Below, piece by piece: positions 28,101 to 40,000 of a stretch of DNA of 64,000 nt. The notes under the pieces were generated by a model. The model was given only the letters and a program-made list of their open reading frames with translations. It was not told where the DNA came from and did no database searches. Numbering within the stretch: position 1 is the first letter of the stretch; the number at the start of each line of letters is the position of its first letter. The stretch is from Ursus arctos (Eukaryota; Chordata; Mammalia; Carnivora; Ursidae), in assembly GCF_023065955.2 (NCBI RefSeq), contig NW_026622897.1, positions 8,561,001-8,625,000 of the forward strand. Reading direction: 5' to 3'. Both the position numbers and the translations under genes were made by a program.

Positions 28101-30992
28101 TTTACACTTACTAGGCCTGCCATTTAAAGGGGAGGGAATCTTTTTAATCTAAACTTTGTGGATCTGTCCCCTAAAGAAAAAAAAATGAAAAAACAAAATA
28201 TCTCTTTTTCATTGTTTGTATTTTCCCCTGCAGCTTCTTCCAGGAATGTACTACAGTAAACCTTTTGTTACTTTTCATCAAATCAATGCCTTTGAGGACC
28301 AGGGCTGTGTTGTAATTGATATGTGCTGTCAGGATGATGGAAGAAACCTGGAAGTTTACCAACTACAGAATCTCAGGAAAGCTGGGGAAGGGCTTGATCA
28401 GGTAAACATCTCTGATTTGTCAGGTTCTGGTTGGCTTTGGAATTAGCTGTTTCTGTTGCTTCTTTGGCAAATAAGGAAGGAGAATGGTTTTGAAGCATTG
28501 AAGGCACAGCTTTGTCATTTACTTATTTAATATTTAAAAATAATTTGAAGTACTTACTTAATACCTAATAAATTAAAAGCATATTAAAGAAAGCCAAGAG
28601 ATGTGTTTTGGAGCACCTTTGATTAGTTCCTTATTATGCATTCATAAGTTTCCTGGAAAGGATAGCACAATGGACTATAATATCTTAATTCTCCGATAAA
28701 AGAAATTTTTTCAGTTCATCTAGCTGAAGGGATTGACATTCTCCTGATACTGAATCCAAGGCAAAATTTTTCCTTTGGATTATGTAATGTAAATTGTTTC
28801 GAGCTGTAGTTTTATTTATATTTATTTAAAAATTTTTTTTAAAAAGTAGGCTCCATGCCCAGTGTAGAGCTAACTCGGGGCTTGAACCCACAACCCTGAG
28901 ATCAAGACCTGAGCTGAAATCAAGAGTTGCATGCTTAACTGACTGAGCCACCCAGGTGCCCTGTAGTTTTATTTTTAAAACTTTTTATTTTATTTATTTT
29001 TTATTATTTTTTTAAGATTTTATTTATTTGACAGAGAGAGAGACAGCCAGTGAGAGAGGGAACACAAGCAGGGGGAGTGGGAGAGGAAGAGGCAGGCTCC
29101 CAAGGGAGCAGGGAGCCCAATGCAGGGCTCAATGCCAGGACCCTTGGATCATGACCTGAGCTGAAGGCAGATGCTTAATGACTGAGCCAACCAGGCTCCC
29201 CTATTTTTAAATCTTTTTAAAACATTAATTTTGAAGTTGCTTATACTTATAACGCTGACCTATATTATTATAGCTGTATGATATGTCTTGATATCTGCAG
29301 TATAAGTCTGTTAGCGCTCTTCTTTTTTAAGATTGCCTGGGTTTGGGGCGCCTGGGTGGCTCAGTCCATTAAGCATCTGACTCTTGGTTTCGGCTGGGGT
29401 TGTGATCTCAAGGGTTGTTGGATCTAGCCCTGTGTTGTGCTCCATGCTGAACGTGGAGACCGCTTGAAGATTCTCGCTCTCTGTCCCTACTCCTACTTGC
29501 ATGCACTCTCTCTCTCTAAAATGAATAAATAAATCTTCAAAAAAAAATTGCCCAGGTTTTTCTTGGCCTTTTTGCATTTCCATAAATTTTGGAATCAACT
29601 TATCAGTTTTTGCAAATTAAAAAAAAACTTGATTGAGATCATGTTGCAACTATAGATCAATTTGGGGATAATTGCTATCTTTACTACAGTAAGAAGTATT
29701 AAGTCTTCAATCCATGAACATGGAATATCTCTCCATTTTTTGCGGTCTTTTAAAATTTCTCTTAGTAAGGTCTATAGTTTTCAGTGTCAGGATATTACAT
29801 ATCTTTTGTTAAATTTATCCCTAGGCGTTAAATGTGTTTTGAAACTATTGTAAATGGTATCTTTTAAACTTTCATTTTCTGTTTTTGCTGGTATACAGAA
29901 ATGCAATTGATTTTGTATATTGATGTCATATTTAGAGATCTTGCTAAATTCACTTATTAGGGTTTAAATAGTTGAACTGTAGGTTATTTTCAATTTTCTA
30001 TGTATATAATGTATATAATCATGTTATCTGACAGTATCCAGTACTTAAATAACTTTTATTTCTTTTTCTTGCCTTGTTATACTAGCTAGGACCTTAGATT
30101 GAAAAGAAGTGATGATAGCAGTAATCATTTTCCCCATCTCATTTGGAAAATGTTCAATAGTCCACCATTAAGTATGAAATTGCTATAGGTATTTTTGTAG
30201 ATACCTTTATCAGATTATCTTAGTGGTGCTTTTGATGAATAAGTGGTGCTTTTGATGAATAAGCATGTTCCAATATATCAGTTTTATTCTTTATGAGTAA
30301 TACATTGTACATCCTGTTTCAGACCTCTTTCTATCATCAGGTCATGAAAATATTTTCCCATATTGCCTCTAGAAGAATTTTTAATTCTAAAAATTAAGTA
30401 CCCAAATATATGGTGTTCTGTTTCTGGACTCTATATTCTGTTCCATTGGTCTGCTTATATATTCTTGTGCCAGTATCGCATTGTTCTGATTACTATCACT
30501 GTATAAAAAATCTTGGTGTTTAGTAGATCAGGTCCTCCTAATTTTTTTCTTCTATAATAAGTGTTATGGCCATTCCTGGCCCTCTACATTTTGGAATAAA
30601 TTTTAGAATTGGCTTGTCAGTTTCTACACACACACACACACAAATAAAAACAAAAAAATCTGTTAGATTTTAATTGCATTTGCACTGAATCTACGTATTA
30701 ATTTGAGAGAAGATTAATATCTTCACACTATGTTGATTCTTCTAGTACATGAACACAATATATCTTTCCATTTATCACTTCTTTAAAGTGTTTTATAGCT
30801 GTCTGGGTACACATTTTATACATCTTTTAGATTATAAAAAAGATTATTGTTAGATTAATCCTAGGTATTTTATATATATGTAAGAATATGTATATATGTT
30901 CTTATATGTGTGTGTGTATATATATGTGTGAATATACAGTATATATATGCATGTGTGTATATAGGTATTTTATATATGTGTGTGTGTGCATA

Positions 30993-31024
<32 letters not shown>

Positions 31025-34000
31025 GTAAAAGAGAGAGCATGGGTTGGGGGGTGGAACAATGGAGAGGGAGAGAGAATCTTAAGCAGCCTCCGTGCTCAGT
31101 GCAGAGCCAGAGACGGGGCTTGATCTTACAACCCTGAGATCATGACCTGAGCCGAGATTAAGAATTAGACACTTAACTGACTGAGCCACTCAGGTGCCCG
31201 GGATTTGATATTATTTTATTTTATCATATTTTTTTAAAGATTTATTTATTTGAGAGAGAGAGAGAGAGAGCATGAGTGGGGGCAGAGACAGAGGGAGAGG
31301 GAGAAGCAGACTCCCTGCTGAGCAGGGAGCCCAACGTGGGGCTTGATCCCAGGATCCCAAGATCATGACCTGAGCCAAGGCAGATGCTTAACCGACTGAG
31401 CTACCCAGGAGCCCCTTGATATTATTTTATATTAATTTAAATGTTATTTACTTTCTCTTTCATTTGTTAATACTGCTATATGGCAATATGATTGATTTTT
31501 ATTTATTGATCTTGTATTCAGTAATGAATACAGTGTTTCAGTAATTCTAATAATTTATAGATTCTTTTAGATTTCGTGCATCTACAGTCATATCTTATGC
31601 AAGTAATGATTTTTTTTCCCCCTTTCCAAACTAGTTATTGGTTTTCTTTTTCTTGTCTTACGTCACTGGATCTCCAGTACTGTGTTGAATGTAAGTGGTG
31701 ATAGTTGGCATCCTTATCTGGTGCCTAATCTGAGAGGAAAAGTTTTCAACATTTTACTATTAAGTATGCTGTTTGCTATATATTTAAACAAACAAACAAA
31801 AAAAACCAAACTAGTAGACTTTGTTTTTTAGAGAAGTTTTAGGTTTAAAGAAAAATCAAGCAGAACATACAGAGAACTCCCATGTATATTCCCTTCCCCC
31901 TTATCTCCCCAGGTTCCCCTATTATTAACATCTTGCCTTGGTGTGGTATATTTGTTACAGTTGATGAACCAATATTCATATACTATTACTAACTAAAGTC
32001 CATAATTTACATTAGGTTTCACTCTTTGCGTTGTACAATTCTGTGGGTTTTGACAAATGTGTAAGGTCATGTATCCATAATTATATATAGTACCATACAG
32101 AATAGTTTCCCTGTCCTAAAAATACCATGTTCCACCTATTCTTCCCTTCCCTCCCACCTATTTTCAACACCTGACAACGGGTAACCTAGTAATCTTTTTA
32201 CTGTCTCTATAGTTTTTTCTTTTCTAAGAGGTCATATAATTGGACTCCTAGAGTATGTAGCTTTTTCAGACTGGCCTTTTTTTTTTTTTTAAGATTACTT
32301 ATTTATTTGAGAGAGAGAGAATGAGTGGGGAGAGGGATAGAGGGAGAGAGAGAGAAGCAGACTCCCTGCTGAGCAGGGAGCCTGAGGCGGCGCTCAATCC
32401 CAGGACCCTGAGATCATTACCTGAGCCAAAGACAGATGCTTAACTGACTGAGCCACCCAGGCACCCCTCAGACTGGCTTTTTTCACTAAGTAATATGCAT
32501 TTAAAGTTTCTTCATGTCTTTTGGTGGCTTGATAGCGCATTTTTTCATCACTGAATAGTATTCTATTGTATGTATGTACCACAGTTTGTTTATCCATTCA
32601 TTTACTGGAGGATATCTTGGTTGCTTTCGGTTTTTGGCAAATATAAACAAAACTGCTGTAAACATTTGTGGACAGGTTTTGTGTGGCCATGAGTTATTGA
32701 TAGATTTTTTTTTAAGATTTTATTTATTTATCGGAGAGTGAGAGAGAGAGTGCACAAGCAGGGGGAGCAGCAGGCAGAGGGGAAAGTAGGCTCCCCGCTG
32801 AGCAAGGAGTCCCATGCAGGACTCAATTCCAGGACCCCGGGATCATGACCCAAGTTGAAGGCAGACGCTTAACTGACTGAGCCACGCAGGCGTCCCAGTA
32901 GTTTTTTTTAAAGATGCTTTTGCTTGCTTAGGAAAGTTCCCATCTATCATGGATGGATGTTGGATTTTATTGTTTTTTTCTGTACTATTGAGATAATCAC
33001 ATGACTTATCCTTTATGTTATCAATGTGAAATATATTGATTGATTTAAGAAATGTTTATAACAAGGGCGCCTGGGTGGCTCAGTCTTTAAGCATCTGCCT
33101 TTGGCTCGGGTCATGATCCCAGGGTCCTGGGATTGAGCCCCACGTCAGGCTCCCTGCTCCTCTGGGAGCCTGCTTCTCCCTGTCCCACTCCCCCTGCTTG
33201 TGTTCCCTCTCTCGCTCTCTCTCTCTTTGTCAAATAAATAAATAAAATCTTAAAAAAAGAGAGAGAAATGTTTATAACAGCTATTTATTGTTTTTTGAAT
33301 ATGAAGCTTAACCTTCCAAACCTGAACCAAATCCCAACTAGTTGCAATGTATTTTTCTTTTAAAATTGTTAGACTTTATTAATATTTTGTTTAGGTTATT
33401 TTTGCATGTATTTTCTGAAAAAAATTAGCCTATAATTTTTCTTTCTTATAATGTCCTTGTTAAATTTTGGTATTAAGGTTTTGCTGATCTCATACAGTGA
33501 GTTGGAAATTGTTCTCTCTTCTCTGCATGGGATTGTATAAGATTGGCATTATTTCTTAAATGTTTGGAATAATTCAAGAAGTAAGCCATCTGGGCCTGCA
33601 AATTTCCTTATAGTTAGATCTTAAATTATGAATCCTTTTTTTGTTAAGATTTTACTTATTTATTTGGCAGAGAGAGCAAGAGCGCACAAGCAGGGGGAGC
33701 AGCAGAGGGAGAAGGAGAAGCAGCCTGCTGTGGTGCTCGATCCCAGGACCCTGGGACCATGAACTGAGCCAAAGGCAGATGCTTAATGACTGACCCACCC
33801 AGGCGCCCCTTAAATTATGAATTCTATTTCTTTAATAATATAGGATTATTCTGATTTTCTATTTTTTATTGTATCAAATTTGGTAAATTGAGGTTTTCTA
33901 GAAATTTATCCATGTCATCTAAAATTTCAAGTTTATTTACCTGATGTTACTCAAAATATCATTCTATGTTTTTAAAAATTGTGCCTAGGGTTAATTGATA

Positions 34001-37000
34001 CCACCTGTTTATATTCCTGATATATATGGTTATTTTTTCCTGTCTTTTTTGTTCATTTGCTTAGACTTGCCAGGGTCTTATCAAGTTTAATGAAGCTTTT
34101 CAAAAAGGACTATCGTTTTGGCTTTGTTGGTCCTCTTTAATGTGCATTTGTTTTCCATTTCATCAATTTTTCTTATTATTTCCTTTTCTACTTTTTTTTT
34201 TCCTTTTTCAAGTTTTTATTTAATTTCCAGTTAGTTAAAGTGTAATATCAGTTTCAGGAGTAGAATTTAGTGATCAACACCCAGTCATCACAAGTGCACT
34301 CCTTAATCCCCATCACCCATTTAACCCATCCCTCACCCACCTCCCCTCCAGCAATCCTCAGTGTGTTCTCTATAGTTAAGATCCTGGGGCGCCTGGGTGG
34401 CTCAGTTGTTAAGTGTCTGCCTTTGGCTCAGGGCGTGATCCTGGTGTACCAGGATCGAGCCCCACATCAGGCTCCTCCACTGGGAGCCTGCTTCTTCCTC
34501 TCCCGCTCCCCCTGCTTGTGTTCCCTCTCTCACTGGCTGTCTCTCTCTCTGTCAAATAAATAAAATAAAATCTTAAAAAAAAAAAGAGCCTGTTTTATGG
34601 TTTGCCTCTCTCTTTTTTTCTTTACCCATATGTTCATCTGTTTTGTGTCTTAAATTCCACATATGAGCGAAATCTTATGGTATTTGTCTTTCTCTGACTT
34701 TTTCTACTTTCTTTGTGCTTAATGTAAGCCCTCTTTCTAAGGATATGGATCCTTAGTTTGTTATTTTTCATCCTTTCCCCCACAACATATGTCTTTGAGA
34801 TGATAAATTTCTGGTTAGCTGCATCCCACAAATTTTGATATGTTTTATTTTTATTACTTTTCCATTAAAGGATTTTCTCTCATTGAGATGTCTTCTTTCA
34901 AATGTGTTTTAAAAATTTCAAATATGTGTGTGGTGGTGATCACGTGAATTTACACATAATAAAATTGCATGGAACTGAATACAGACATGCACATATATAC
35001 ACACACGAGTGGATGTTGAACTGGTGAAATCTGAATAACGTTGGTGGATTATATCAATGTAAATTTCCAGTTGTGATATTTTACTGTAGTTATGCAAGAC
35101 ATTTTCATTGGTGAATCTGGATGAAGGATACATGTGATCTCTCTGCATTATTTCTTTTTTTATGTGATAAAATATACATAACATAAAATTTACCATTTTA
35201 ACCATTTTTAGGTGTTCAGTGGCATTAAGAACATGAAGAACATGAACAGTGTTGTACAGCCATACCGACTGTCCATTTCCAGACTTTTTCATCATCCCTA
35301 ACAGGAACTCTACCCATTAAATAACAAATCCCTATTCTCCCCTCTTTCCAGCCTTTGGGAACTTCTGTTCTACTTTCTGTTTCTATGCATTTGCCTATTC
35401 TGGGTACCTAATATAAGTGGAATCAGACAAGATTTATTTTTTGTGTGTTTGGCTTATTTTATTTAGCGTAATCCTTTCAAGGGTCATCCATGTTTAATAT
35501 GTATCAGAATCTCATTCCTGTTATAGGTTAAGTATTTCCTTGTATGTCTGTATTACATTTTGTTTATCTATTCATCTGTTGGTGGACATTTGGGTTGTAT
35601 TTAAACTTTTGGCTATTGTGAATAATGCTGTTATGAACATTGGCATACAAATACCTACTTGAGTCCCTGTTTTAAATTCTTTTTGTATACCTGAAAGTGG
35701 AATTGCTGGATCCTATAATTCTGTATCTGTTTGAGGAACTGCCAGACTATTGTCCACAGCAGCCGCACCATGCACAGGGGTCCAATTTCTCCACAATCTC
35801 ACCATCACTTGTTATTTTCTGTTTTTGATTTTGTTTTTGTTTTCATTTTTTTTTTTTTGACAATAGACACCCTAGTGGGTGTGAGGTAGTATCTCGTTGT
35901 GGTTTTGATTTGTATTTCCTTAAGGACTAACAATGTTGTGCATCTTTTCATGTACTTATTGGCCATTTGTATATTTTTGGCAAAATGTTTCGTTTCTTAC
36001 CCATTTTTTTTTAAAGATTTTATTTATTTATTTGACAGAGATAGGGACAGCCAGCGAGAGAGGGAACACAAGCAGGGGGCGTGGGAGAGGAAGAAACAGG
36101 CTCATAGCGGAGGAGCCTGACGTGGGGCTCGATCCCATAACGCTGGGATCACGCCCTGAGCCGAAGGCAGCCGCTTAACCGTTGTGCCACCCAGGCGCCC
36201 CTTACCCATTTTTTAATCAATCGCTTATTTTTCTGTATTATTTCATGCCAATCTGCAGTGATCTGAAGACTAAAAATTTTAATTAAACAATTCTTTCATT
36301 TTCTCAGCCTTTCAGCTGCCTTTTCCTAGAAGCAGCAGGTATCCTGAGGGAACAAGTTGCCCCCAGTGTCTTGTTTACCGGTGGGTTTCCTTCTCCCTCC
36401 AAATCTCTGCCCTATTGATCTCCACTGCCTTTTTAGCTCACCAGTGCCTTTGTACAGCTGTTTTAAACGTCTTGTCCAGCCTCTTCAGCTGTTCTCAGTG
36501 GGACAGTTGATCTACATTACCTAATTCACCATTATTGGAAGTCTCTTTTTGTTCAGCTATGGTTCTGCAAAAGGAAAAAAATGTTTAAATAAATTTAAAA
36601 GTAATTATAAAAATCTAATTCTTTGTGAAGCTTAAAAATAGCGTTAAATCTTTACTCGGTTAAAATATTTCTGTGTGAGATGGAGATGATTTTGACCAAG
36701 TGTATGAGGGGAAATGGCACAGTTTGCCCTCCATTTTACAGTATTTCAAGAGAAGAAAATGTTCTTAAAACGTTCTCATCGTCAGAAAAAAAATTTTGTT
36801 AGAGTCTCCTGCTTAAACATGATCTCTGCAGGGAGGTTGTGTTGGGCATCCCCTAAGCCACCCTTGATTTGATGATTCACTAGGAGGGTCCACATATCTC
36901 AGAAAAATTAGCAAATGTAAAGGTGCATAGGTGAAGTCTAGAGAAAACCACCAGATACACTCTTCCAAGTCCTCTCAGTGGAGTCACACAGGACACACCT

Positions 37001-40000
37001 GATTTCTCTAGCAACTTGTTGTGACAACGTGTGTGAAATGTTGCATGCCAGGGAAGCTGGTTATCCAGGGTTTTGTTGGGGATCAGCACATTGGCACAAA
37101 GCCCCCATACACACCCTCAGTCAGCAAAGCTCCATATGCCCACAGGGAAGCAGGTGTTCATTATAAATCTCACTGTTAGCATAAACTGTCTGGACAAACG
37201 AGTACAGTGTAGCTCAAGACCTCAGGCATGTAAAACCACTCTTGTCAGAATATTCCAAGAGTTCAGTTCCCAGGTGCCAGCAAAGGACCGGTAACAAAAA
37301 CAGACCTTTTTTGAGAATGTGCCAGGTTTGAGCAACCCAGGCCTACTAAGTTAATGCTTTTCCATGCAGAGGCCTATTCTGACTAAACATGAAGAAGGAA
37401 GCATGCTGTTACTCTCTAGGTTCTCACCCTGCAGTATGTTTCTTAATGACACTTATCACTAGCAGACCTTGGGCTATGTAATCATTTGTTTATTTGACAC
37501 TAATTCAATAACATGTATTTTAATTCTTATTTATTATCATCCTTTCTCCACTAGAATGTGAGTCCCATGAGGCCACTTTGTTCACTGTTGCATTCCCAGC
37601 GTCTAAAACAATGCTTTGCCTATAGTAGGTACTCAACAGATATTTGTGGAATAAATGAATGAAAATGATCACTTATGCAATTACTTAGGAATACCAATAA
37701 AGTTGACTGGCTATAAATTATTGGGACATGCTGTTATCCCATGAATGATATTTTCTCGTCTGTTTCTTTGTCTCTCCTGAACAGGTCTATAATTCAGTAG
37801 GCAGATCTTTCCCTCGAAGGTTTGTTTTGCCCTTACATGTCAGTTTGAATGACCCTGAAGGAGAGAACCTCAGCCCATTGTCCTATTCTTCAGCCAGTGC
37901 TGTGAAACAAGCTGATGGAAAGGTATGCTATGAATGGACATTAGACGAAGACTTGGAATTTTAGTCATGTTACTTTATTCTTTGGCTGTTCTCCACAGTG
38001 TTTGGTGTCCAATAAGTCTGATAACATTCAGCTGAGCAGGATAAGGTCACATGTAGAATTCTGAGTGGGAGTGAGCACTGTGTTTACCTGTCCTTTTTGT
38101 GTTTTGAAACAGATAGGTGCAATTTTCTAATGGCTGTGGAATGTCTAAGTATTTAAGATTGGTGTTGGTCATCTCCACCCTTTAGATAATTTGTACTTAC
38201 TATAGGCATGTTATTGTGTAGCTATCAGTGTTTCAGCTTTAGTAGAATAAAAAGCTCACTTCCACCTCGTATGCCATTTGACAGCTTAGTAACAAAACCT
38301 GATAATCTGTTTTCGTTTGTTTTTGTTTTTTTGAGAAAGAGAGAGTGTGTGTGCGTATGTGCAAGCAAGTGCGGGGGTGCAGAGGGATAGAGTCTTTAAA
38401 AAAAAATAAACGTCTACTGTATTATTAGTTTCAGAGATAGAGTTTAGTGACTCATCTGTTGCTATAACACCCAGTGCTCATTACATCATGTGCCCTCCTT
38501 AATGTCCGTCACCTAGTTACCCCAGCCCCACCCACCCACCTCCCCACCAGCAACCCTCAGTTTGTTCCCTATAGTTAAGAGACTCTTATGGTTTGTCTCC
38601 CTCTCTGATTTCATCTTATTTTATTTTTCCTTCCCTTCCCCTATGATTCTCTGTTTTGTTTCTTAAATTCCATGTATGAATGAAATCATATGGTATTTGT
38701 CTTTCCCTGACTGACTTACTTCATTTAGCCCAATACCCTCTAGTTCCATCCATGTCATTGCAAATGGCAAGATTTCATTCGTTTTGATGGCTAAGTAACA
38801 TTCCACTGTGTGTGTGTGTGTGTGTGTGTATCACATCTTCTTTATCCATCCACCTGTTGATGGACATCTGGGCTCTTTCCATATTTTGGCTATTGTGGAC
38901 ATTGCTGCTGTAAACATTAGGGTGCAGGTGCCCTTCGAATTGCTATGTTTATATCCTTTGGATAAATACCTAGTAGTGCAAATTCTGGGTCATAGGATAG
39001 CTCTATTTTTAACTTTTTGAGGAACCTCTGTACCGTTTGCCAGAGTGGTTGCACCAGTTTGCATTCCCACCAACAGTGTAAGAGGGTTCCCTTTGGAGAG
39101 AGAGAATCTTAAGCAGGCTTCACACTCATTGCGGAGTGGGGCTTGATCTCACAATCCCAAGATCATGACCTGAGACAAAATCAAGATGCTTAACTGACTG
39201 AACCACCCAGGTGCCCCAGAACCTGATAATCTTTTATGCATCCATGCATATGATGGAAAGAGGAACAATGGAAAAAATGACTTAGAGTCTCGGTTCCCAA
39301 GCCCTGTCTCAAACTCTTAGCACCCTCACTGACCTGTAATGCATAAAGTAAGTGAGAAAGTAAGCAATTACTGCAAATCTTTTTGGAACCTCTTTTAGAT
39401 TTGGTGCTCTTATGAAAGTCTACATCCCGAGGATCTAGAGGAGGAAGGAGGCATTGAATTTCCCCAGATCAACTATGGCCAATTCAGTGGCAAAAAGTAT
39501 CGTTTCTTCTATGGCTGTGGCTTTCGGCATTTGGTGGGGGATTCTCTGATCAAGGTTGATGTGGTGAATAAGACACTGACGGTAATGAAAATCTTTTTCC
39601 CTTTCTGAACTCTTTTTTAAAAAATATTTTACTTATTTGAGAGAGACTGAGAGAGCATGAGCTGCGGGGGAGGGACAGAAGGAGAGGGAGAAGCGGACTC
39701 CCTGCTGAGTGCGGAGCCCTACCCCCGGGCTTGATCCCAGGACCCTGAGATCATGACCTGAGCCGACTGAGCCACCTAGGTGCCCCTCCCTTTCTGAACT
39801 TTTAAAAGACCTGTTCTGCACTTTGAATTAGTTTCTATTTTGTTAAAGTAGCTCTTGAGATTCTTTAATATTTTGGCAGCTCAGCCATTTACTCTTATTA
39901 AGTTTGAGAACCATAGAATCACCTAGGCTAGGGATATATTCTGTCTTGGGAATCTTAAATGAATCACAAGCCCAGAAAAACAAGCCTTTGCTTGATGTTA

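Larger units (their letters stand above)
29560..34960 (-). repeat. Cluster of old LINE-1 segments, antisense, SINE-riddled
   Basis: At least two L1 copies: the motif around TTTTGGAATCAACTTATCAG (29590) recurs as TTTTGGAATAAATTTTAGAATTGG (30590). GTGATAGTTGGCATCCTTATC near 31700 and GGCAGAACATACAGAGAACTCCC-like 3'UTR sequence near 31860 also belong. All lie reversed. Eight SINEs and a carnivore L1 3' end have landed here. Confidence 0.7.

Noticed and set aside
30600..31020. Regularly spaced repeats that might suggest an array
   Set aside because: Simple CA/TA/TG microsatellite; no spacers, and the genome is mammalian, so CRISPR is not applicable.
33064..33140. tRNA-like heads at many places
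   Set aside because: These are the tRNA-derived parts of CAN SINEs with tails and TSDs, not tRNA genes.
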